Shown here: in pieces, positions 1-4,708 of the stretch
How positions within the stretch are numbered: position 1 is the first letter of the stretch
Layout of the letters: every line of letters begins with the position of its first letter
Origin: Pseudomonadota bacterium
Lineage (GTDB): Bacteria > Desulfobacterota > Desulfobacteria > Desulfobacterales > Desulfobacteraceae
Direction of reading: 5' to 3'
DNA length: 6,016 nucleotides
Assembly: GCA_018812385.1 (NCBI GenBank)
Contig: JAHJDU010000091.1
Coordinates: 1-6,016, forward strand
Made by a program: the position numbers and the translations under genes
The notes under the pieces: model-generated
Database searches by the model: none
What the model was told of the DNA's origin: nothing
Seen by the model: the letters and a program-made list of their open reading frames with translations, nothing else

Positions 1-189
1 AATGCAGCCACAGGCACATCCCGGGACTACTTCTTGGGGGTTGATATTGCAAGAATGGGTGGAGATGAAACTGTGCTAATTTCTTTACAAAGAATAAATA
101 AAGAGAAATTAATTCAATTTGATTTGGAAATCCCAGAGGCTCAGTTATTAACTGCAACAGTAAGATTAATTTTACACAAGGATGCAATA
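1..189 (+). pseudogene. Fragment of a phage terminase large subunit-like protein (nuclease domain), open at left edge
   Basis: Frame 1 is open from the first base and reads as a coding fragment of about 63 residues. Its core, GVDIARMGGDETVL at bases 37-78, resembles the first strand of the RNase H-like nuclease domain of terminase large subunits, where the Asp in G-x-D-x-A/G is a metal ligand. This domain cuts concatemeric phage DNA during packaging. The following stretch, with an EIPEAQLLTATVRLI run (about bases 127-171), also resembles this family as I remember it. The similarity stops near base 186. The later acidic residues and the rest of the domain (roughly 100 or more residues) are absent, because the frame passes straight into the small membrane protein that starts at 190. 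I infer a decayed or rearranged prophage remnant. It could also be a chimeric assembly end. The family call rests on motif recognition only. Confidence 0.55.
178..182 (+). promoter_or_regulatory. Ribosome binding site that supports the ATG at 190
   Basis: AAGGA lies 7 bases before the ATG at 190. It is the best Shine-Dalgarno match in this area and favours translation of the 81-residue membrane protein from 190. The alternative in-frame TTG at 34 would produce a protein joined to the terminase-like fragment. Confidence 0.6.
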
Positions 190-435
190 ATGAAAAAAGA
201 ATTTTCAATTTTTGATAATCCAAAAAATGTTAAAATATTATTGATTACTTTTTATTGTTCTCTGATCATTTTATTAATAGCAGAATTTTTTATTTATCCA
301 CATCCAGCATTTTCTTTTGAATATGTTAAAGGGTTTTCTGCTGTTTACGGTTTTTTTTCATGTGTTCTACTTATTTTTCTGGCCAAAATTTTAAGATTAA
401 TTGTTATGAAAAAAGAGAATTACTATGACAAGTAA
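190..435 (+). CDS. Small two-helix membrane protein associated with Mrp-type antiporter subunit D
   Basis: This is an 81-residue protein with two predicted membrane helices (about residues 14-36 and 48-72), a charged N-terminus (MKKEF) and a basic then acidic tail (MKKENYYDK). The pattern of an FDNP-like start, a central GFSAVYGFFSCVLL block and a KENYYD end matches, from memory, an uncharacterised small protein found beside MrpD-like antiporter genes in deltaproteobacteria and some gammaproteobacteria. It has no known biochemical function; a structural or assembly role in the antiporter is an inference. I chose the ATG at 190 because of the AAGGA before it and because the region upstream looks like an unrelated terminase fragment in the same frame. 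The end overlaps the next gene by 11 bp, which suggests translational coupling. Its composition is very AT-rich (about 23% GC by hand count over 191-420), far below the neighbouring genes. Confidence 0.75.
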   Translation: MKKEFSIFDNPKNVKILLITFYCSLIILLIAEFFIYPHPAFSFEYVKGFSAVYGFFSCVLLIFLAKILRLIVMKKENYYDK

Positions 436-2197
436 CATGGTTCCTCCTGCAATAATATTTATTTTAGCTGCTTTTCTGATTCCTTTTTTAAAAGGAAAGA
501 CCAAGTCTATTTATATGCTGTTAATTCCTGTAGCCACATTTTATGTCCTGGTGAATCTTCCCTTTGGAAATATCTGGACATATGAATTCTGGGGTTACAA
601 CTTGATTATGGGACGAATTGACAAGCTTTCAATGGTCTTTGGCTATATCTTCACCATAATGGCGTTTCTTGGTATTTTGTTTGCTCTGAAAGTAAAAGAT
701 GACCTTCAGCATGTCGCGGCAATTGTATATGCTGGCGCAACATTAGGGGTTGTTCTGGCAGGAGACTTTCTGTCTCTGTATCTTTTCTGGGAAATCATGG
801 CCGTCAGTTCCACATTTCTGATCATTGCTTCCAGAACCCGCGCATCACGGGAAGCAGGCTTTCGGTATATACTGGTTCATTTGATCGGCGGCCTTTTTCT
901 TTTGGCTGGGATTGTTCTTTACATCCAGAAAACAGGAACCATTGCCTTTGATTATATCGGCCTGACCGGGATTGAATCCTACCTGATTTTTATTGGTATT
1001 GCCCTGAATGCCGCCGCCATTCCTCTTCATGCATGGTTGCCCGATGCATACCCCATGGGAACCCCGACAAGCACGGTTTTTTTAAGTGCTTTTACAACTA
1101 AGTCAGCAGTATATCTTTTAATCAGGACATTCCCCGGGGCTGACCTGCTGATCTGGATCGGGGCATTTATGGTGTTTGTACCCATCTTTTATGCCGTGCT
1201 TGAAAATGATATCAGAAGGGTATTGGCCTATAGCCTTTTGAATCAGATTGGATTTATGCTCGTGGGTATAGGCATTGGGACCCAACTCGCCCTGAATGGT
1301 GCTGTTGCCCATGCATTCTGCCATATTCTTTATAAAGGCCTGCTTTTCATGGCAGCAGGATCGGTTCTCCAGATGACGGGTAAAATCAAGTGTACTGAAA
1401 TCGGGGGACTTTATAAAACCATGCCGTTGACCTGTCTTTTCTGTATTGTAGGTGCAGCATCCATATCAGCGTTTCCTTTATTTTCAGGATTTGTTTCCAA
1501 ATCCATGATCGTCACTGCAACGGTCAATGAAAAAATGGTTTTCGTCTATCTGATATTGCAATTCGCCTCAGCAGGTGTGTTTCACCATGCAGGTATTAAA
1601 GTTCCTTTTTTTACTTTTTTTGGACATGATTCCGGCATCAGAGCTAAAGATCCTTCATGGAATATGACATTAGCAATGGGCATTGCAGCATTTGCCTGTA
1701 TCTTTATAGGGGTTTTTCCTCAGCCATTATATAATCTTCTGCCCTTTATAGTTGATTATGTGCCCTATACTGGTGCACATGTTGTCGGTCAGCTCCAGCT
1801 TTTAATGTTTGGTGCCCTGGCATTTGCTCTTTTGATTCTTTCCGGATATTATCCGCCGGAAATTAAATCCATTAACCTTGATGTTGACTGGTCTTATCGG
1901 AAGTTAGGCCGTGGAGCCTATATGGTTTTGGATAAGGGATTAAATGCAGTAAATCAGGTGTCTGAAAGTGTTTTAATGGGATTTATCAAAGGCCTTGCCT
2001 CCTTTTTCAGGCGTGCTGCTGCAAATATAGCCTTGTTTGTGTTCGTGAATATCTGGTTGTTTCTGGGTTACCGGGATAAACGTCTGGAAATAAAGAAAAA
2101 CAGGCTGTATAATGACATTCTTCAAGGGACCCTGCCCATAGGTATTGGTGCAGCCGTTGCCGTATCCTTTATTCTTTTGGTGTTTATATTAACATAG
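425..2197 (+). CDS. mnhD: Mrp-type Na+/H+ antiporter subunit D (proton-antiporter family, complex I NuoL/M/N-like)
   Basis: This 590-residue, highly hydrophobic protein has about 15-17 predicted helices. The central part, about residues 110-390, is the proton-antiporter domain shared by MrpA, MrpD and NuoL/M/N. Expected ion-path residues are visible: Glu123 in LYLFWEIMA, Lys226 in TTKSAVYLL, His296 and His300 with Lys304 in AHAFCHILYKGLLF, Lys359 in SGFVSKSMI, and Lys392 in HHAGIKVPFF. The IPLHAWLPDAYP stretch at 199-210 is a family hallmark. The protein should sit in the cytoplasmic membrane and exchange Na+ (or K+) for H+ together with other Mrp subunits, none of which lie in this window. 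It is about 90-100 residues longer than typical MrpD (roughly 490-500), with a charged segment (about 480-530, including DVDWSYRK) and two more helices at the end. The start at 425 has a weak AAGAG site 7 bases ahead; the ATG at 437 has none. MrpD is preferred over a hydrogenase or complex I subunit, but this is not certain. Confidence 0.85.
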   Translation: MTSNMVPPAIIFILAAFLIPFLKGKTKSIYMLLIPVATFYVLVNLPFGNIWTYEFWGYNLIMGRIDKLSMVFGYIFTIMAFLGILFALKVKDDLQHVAAIVYAGATLGVVLAGDFLSLYLFWEIMAVSSTFLIIASRTRASREAGFRYILVHLIGGLFLLAGIVLYIQKTGTIAFDYIGLTGIESYLIFIGIALNAAAIPLHAWLPDAYPMGTPTSTVFLSAFTTKSAVYLLIRTFPGADLLIWIGAFMVFVPIFYAVLENDIRRVLAYSLLNQIGFMLVGIGIGTQLALNGAVAHAFCHILYKGLLFMAAGSVLQMTGKIKCTEIGGLYKTMPLTCLFCIVGAASISAFPLFSGFVSKSMIVTATVNEKMVFVYLILQFASAGVFHHAGIKVPFFTFFGHDSGIRAKDPSWNMTLAMGIAAFACIFIGVFPQPLYNLLPFIVDYVPYTGAHVVGQLQLLMFGALAFALLILSGYYPPEIKSINLDVDWSYRKLGRGAYMVLDKGLNAVNQVSESVLMGFIKGLASFFRRAAANIALFVFVNIWLFLGYRDKRLEIKKNRLYNDILQGTLPIGIGAAVAVSFILLVFILT

Positions 2198-2201
2198 CAA
2201 C

Positions 2202-2205
2202 GAGG
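2202..2205 (+). promoter_or_regulatory. Ribosome binding site for the first cyclic-nucleotide-binding-like gene
   Basis: GAGG sits 7 bases before the ATG at 2213, inside the 15-bp gap after the antiporter stop codon. The gap is too small for a separate promoter plus leader, so this gene is very likely cotranscribed with mnhD. Confidence 0.6.
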
Positions 2206-2212
2206 CGTTCAA

Positions 2213-2719
2213 ATGGTAAAAATAGAAGATTTAAAACGTATTAACCTGTTAAAGGATTTTCCAGATCATCTGCTTGAAATAATTGCCAGTGAAGCAAATT
2301 TAAGTATTTTTGGCACAGACACACAATTAATTATAGTCAATGAGCCGGTGGATACGTTTTTTATGTTAATCATGGGCCAGGTGGCCATAAAAAAGGAACT
2401 TACACCTGAAGTTGATATTATCCTCGATAATATTCAATCCGGGTCTTCTTTTGGTTCTTCCTCACTTATTGAAGGATCAACTGCGACCTACACTGCCACC
2501 TGTCAGGAACCCTGCGAACTGATCACCCTTTCTGGAGATCGGATGAAACAGCGGTTTAAGGAAAACCATGAACTGGCCTTTCACATGATGCTTGGAGTTG
2601 CAAAACAGTATAAAAAGTATTTGGATACGCGGACACAGATGATCATGAAAACCTTAGATGAAAATCCAGAATTAAAAGAAAAGATTAAAGACATTGAAAA
2701 GCTTACCCTGGTGATATAA
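2213..2719 (+). CDS. Stand-alone cyclic-nucleotide-binding-fold protein with a degenerate binding cassette (paralog 1)
   Basis: This 168-residue soluble protein has no signal peptide or membrane helix. Residues about 10-115 follow the CAP/CRP effector-domain fold: an N-terminal LLKDFPDHLLEII helix, a beta roll with the FFMLIMGQVAI strand (49-59), the Gly77-x-x-Phe80-Gly81 turn, and CELITLSG (101-108). The C-terminal part (110-168) is helical and charged, with no helix-turn-helix, so it is not a CRP-type DNA-binding regulator. In the phosphate-binding cassette (80-97) the usual Glu after Phe-Gly is Ser82, and the usual Arg of the P-R-x-A segment is Ala91. Cyclic nucleotide binding is therefore doubtful. 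Cys97 and Cys101 form a CxxxC pair. It lies 15 bp after mnhD and is followed by a paralog of about 33% identity (52 of 158, hand-counted without gaps). I infer a regulatory role in ion transport or membrane signalling, with low certainty. Confidence 0.8.
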   Translation: MVKIEDLKRINLLKDFPDHLLEIIASEANLSIFGTDTQLIIVNEPVDTFFMLIMGQVAIKKELTPEVDIILDNIQSGSSFGSSSLIEGSTATYTATCQEPCELITLSGDRMKQRFKENHELAFHMMLGVAKQYKKYLDTRTQMIMKTLDENPELKEKIKDIEKLTLVI

Positions 2720-2745
2720 AAAAATAGATTTACAATATTTTTAGT

Positions 2746-2750
2746 AAGGA
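2746..2750 (+). promoter_or_regulatory. Ribosome binding site for the second cyclic-nucleotide-binding-like gene
   Basis: AAGGA lies 9 bases before the ATG at 2760 and supports that start. The 40-bp AT-rich gap between the two paralogs holds no hairpin that I can see, so readthrough from the upstream genes is likely. Confidence 0.6.
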
Positions 2751-2759
2751 TCCATAATA

Positions 2760-3236
2760 ATGGTTGAAAAAGACATACTGAAAAAAATAGTTTTCCTTAA
2801 AGATTTGTCTGACCCCATACTCGAAAAAATCGGCTCCATAGCCCGTATTGAAACATTTGATGACAAAAGCATTTTGTATCGACAAAATCAGAAAAAAACT
2901 GATTTATATATGTTGGTATCAGGAAAGGTCTTTTTAAACTGCAAATCCTTTTCTGGAAAGTCTTTGACCTTGGATGAAATATCACCGGGAAGGACATTCG
3001 GGGTCTCTGTCTTGATGGGTGAATCATCAAGCACCTTTACCGCCGTTTGTGCTGAAACCTGTGAAATAATAAGATTATCAGGAGAGCAGATGCGTTTATT
3101 GTTTGAGGAGGATTTCCAGGTCGGGCATACTTTAATGCTGAAAGTGGTGGCTCTTTTTAAAGCAAGAATGGAAATGCATACCAGTCAGTTTATGCATGCT
3201 CTTGCCACCCATTCTGAAATCAGGGCGCTTGGATAA
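2760..3236 (+). CDS. Stand-alone cyclic-nucleotide-binding-fold protein with a degenerate binding cassette (paralog 2)
   Basis: This 158-residue soluble protein has the same architecture as its upstream neighbour and aligns with it from residue 1 to 158 without gaps. Landmarks are FLKDLSDPILEKI (12-24), the YMLVSGKVFL strand (50-59), ISPGRTFG (74-81) and CEIIRLSGEQM (101-111). The binding cassette (80-97) has Val82 where Glu is expected and Ser91 where Arg is expected, so both classical cyclic nucleotide contacts are missing, as in the paralog. Cys97 and Cys101 are at the same positions as in the paralog, and Cys61 is extra. The last ~45 residues are helical with no DNA-binding motif. The pair looks like an old tandem duplication at the end of the antiporter operon. 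The stop codon is 18 bp from the convergent trkH stop. Function is unknown; a non-cAMP sensor or a partner subunit for its paralog are possibilities. Confidence 0.8.
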   Translation: MVEKDILKKIVFLKDLSDPILEKIGSIARIETFDDKSILYRQNQKKTDLYMLVSGKVFLNCKSFSGKSLTLDEISPGRTFGVSVLMGESSSTFTAVCAETCEIIRLSGEQMRLLFEEDFQVGHTLMLKVVALFKARMEMHTSQFMHALATHSEIRALG

Positions 3237-3254
3237 TCCTTTTATTTACGGCAT
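3237..3254. other. 18-bp convergent intergenic gap without a visible terminator
   Basis: The two convergent genes stop 18 bp apart. The gap is AT-rich and has no GC-rich stem followed by a T run on either strand. A tiny CTGA-AA-TCAG palindrome at 3214-3223, within the upstream gene, has a loop of only two bases and no T tract. Transcripts from the two sides probably overlap, or end by Rho-dependent or more distal termination. Confidence 0.5.
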
Positions 3255-4706
3255 TTATTTTTTCCAGAACTCAGGAACAAAGAGGATAATAACAGTATAA
3301 ATTTCCAGCCTGCCTATCAGCATGCACAAGGCCAGCAGCCATTTTCCCATAATCGGCAATTGGGCAAAATTTTCAGTGGGACCAACACTTCCAAACCCGG
3401 GGCCAATATTCCCGATACAGGCTGCAACCGCACCAAACGCAGTCATCATATCAACTCCCATAGCGGCAAGAAGAATGCTGGACAGGACAAAAAGACCGAC
3501 ATATAGGGCCAGAAAGCCCATGATACTTCGAAGCACTTCATCTGGGATAACCATATTATTGATTTTTACATGATTGATGCTTCTCGGGTGTATAATCTTA
3601 AATAATTCTCGATAACAATATTTATAGCAGGCAATGATTCTGGCGCATTTCATTCCACCACCGGTTGATCCGGCTGACGCACCGATAAACATGCAGATAA
3701 ACAAAATCACCTGGCTTAAGCCAGGAAATTTTTCATAATCAGTTGTTGCAAATCCAGTTGTTGTGAGGATGGAAACAACCTGAAAACTTGCAAATCGGAA
3801 TGCGTCTTTAATGGAAGTATATACAGACCCATAGATGTCCCATGTTACTAAAAGGGTTAAAACAATTATCAATCCAAGAAAAAATCTGCATTCCGTGTCT
3901 TCCCAGAAGGCAAGGGTTTTTCCTCGAAGCATCTGGTAATGAAGAGAAAAATTAATCCCGGCAAGAATCATAAATAACACAATCACATAGTCAAAATAGG
4001 CAGAGTTATATTGGGCAATGGAGGCATTCTTTGGAGAAAAACCGCCCGTGGGCATGGTTGTCAATGCATGGCAGGTGGCCTCAAATAAGGGCATGCCGCC
4101 ACCCAGCAGAAAGATGATTTCAATCAATGTGAAAACCCCATACAACACCCATAAAATTTTTGCAGAGTCGCTGAGCCTGGGAGTCAGTTTGTCCGGCACG
4201 GGACTTGGGACTTCTGCCTTATATAACTGGATACCCCCAACCCCTAAAAACGGCAGTATGGCCAGAGAAAGAACAATAATTCCCATGCCGCCCAGCCATT
4301 GAATAAGGCTTCTCCAGAAAAGAAGGCTTTTGGCCGCACCTTCAATATTTGTCATTACAGATGACCCGGTTGTTGTAAATCCTGAAACAGATTCAAAAAA
4401 TGCATCAATAAAATTGGTGAATTCAGGAGCAAAATAAAAGGGCAGGGCACCAAAAATGCCAATGGCTGTCCAGGCGAGGGCAACAGTTGCCATTCCTTCT
4501 TTCTGGTTGATATAATTATCACTGCGCAGCTTTTTTGAAAGAATGATGAGGATAAGTCCTGCCACCATGGTAATGCCCATGGATCGAATAAAGCTGTCCC
4601 GGGCCAGATCATGATAATGGAGACTGATCAGCAAAGGGGCAATCATGGAAAGTCCTAAGAATATTAAAAGGATACCTATAATTCTTGCAATAAAGTGCCA
4701 GCGCAT
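3255..4706 (-). CDS. trkH: Trk potassium uptake system membrane subunit TrkH
   Basis: This 483-residue integral membrane protein is the K+-translocating subunit of the Trk system. It has the four pore-loop repeats of the TrkH/KtrB/HKT superfamily, each with its filter glycine: SGFTTTGSS (108-116), TTMPTGGFS (216-224), ILTTTGFATTDY (313-324) and CIGNIGPGFG (430-439). The GASAGSTGGGMKCAR segment (342-356) is the intramembrane gating loop, and HPRSI (373-377) is the usual motif after it. LIQWLGGMGIIVLSLAILP (134-152) is also typical. The length matches TrkH (about 480-485), and the protein looks intact from MRWHFIARIIGILL to the EFWKK end. TrkH rather than KtrB is supported by the extra N-terminal helix pair and by the adjacent double-domain TrkA. 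The start codon shares one base with the trkA stop (TAATG at 4708-4704) and has no strong Shine-Dalgarno site, so translation probably depends on ribosomes finishing trkA. Confidence 0.95.
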   Translation of the reverse strand: MRWHFIARIIGILLIFLGLSMIAPLLISLHYHDLARDSFIRSMGITMVAGLILIILSKKLRSDNYINQKEGMATVALAWTAIGIFGALPFYFAPEFTNFIDAFFESVSGFTTTGSSVMTNIEGAAKSLLFWRSLIQWLGGMGIIVLSLAILPFLGVGGIQLYKAEVPSPVPDKLTPRLSDSAKILWVLYGVFTLIEIIFLLGGGMPLFEATCHALTTMPTGGFSPKNASIAQYNSAYFDYVIVLFMILAGINFSLHYQMLRGKTLAFWEDTECRFFLGLIIVLTLLVTWDIYGSVYTSIKDAFRFASFQVVSILTTTGFATTDYEKFPGLSQVILFICMFIGASAGSTGGGMKCARIIACYKYCYRELFKIIHPRSINHVKINNMVIPDEVLRSIMGFLALYVGLFVLSSILLAAMGVDMMTAFGAVAACIGNIGPGFGSVGPTENFAQLPIMGKWLLALCMLIGRLEIYTVIILFVPEFWKK

Positions 4707-4708
4707 TA
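4704..4708 (-). promoter_or_regulatory. TAATG stop/start overlap coupling trkA to trkH
   Basis: On the - strand the trkA TAA and the trkH ATG share a single A. Only a weak purine run (TGGA, inside the last trkA codons) precedes the trkH start. This is the classic arrangement for termination-reinitiation and would keep the gating subunit and channel subunit in fixed proportion. Confidence 0.65.

Noticed and set aside
1606..1621. Two runs of seven T inside mnhD as a frameshift or slippage site
   Set aside because: The frame stays open across both runs and encodes the family-typical VPFFTFFG segment, so there is no sign of a frameshift or need for slippage.
2694..2720. Possible promoter before the second cyclic-nucleotide-binding-like gene (TTGAAA at 2694-2699 with TATAAA at 2715-2720)
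   Set aside because: The spacer is only 15 bp and the region is A-rich, so such matches are expected by chance; TACAAT at 2731-2736 would be 31 bp from the same TTGAAA. Readthrough from upstream explains expression well enough.
3214..3223. CTGA-AA-TCAG palindrome near the convergent gene ends as a terminator stem
   Set aside because: The stem is four base pairs with a two-base loop, is inside coding sequence and is not followed by a T run.
2213..3236. The two cyclic-nucleotide-binding-like genes as CRP/FNR-type transcription regulators
   Set aside because: Neither has a C-terminal helix-turn-helix; the proteins end after a short helical tail at 168 and 158 residues, well short of the usual 210-240.
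3322..3573. Open frame on the + strand inside trkH (and similar open frames opposite mnhD and trkA, such as 845-1030, 1118-1324 and 4018-4302)
   Set aside because: They lie antisense to confident conserved genes, lack convincing ribosome binding sites and show no recognisable protein features.
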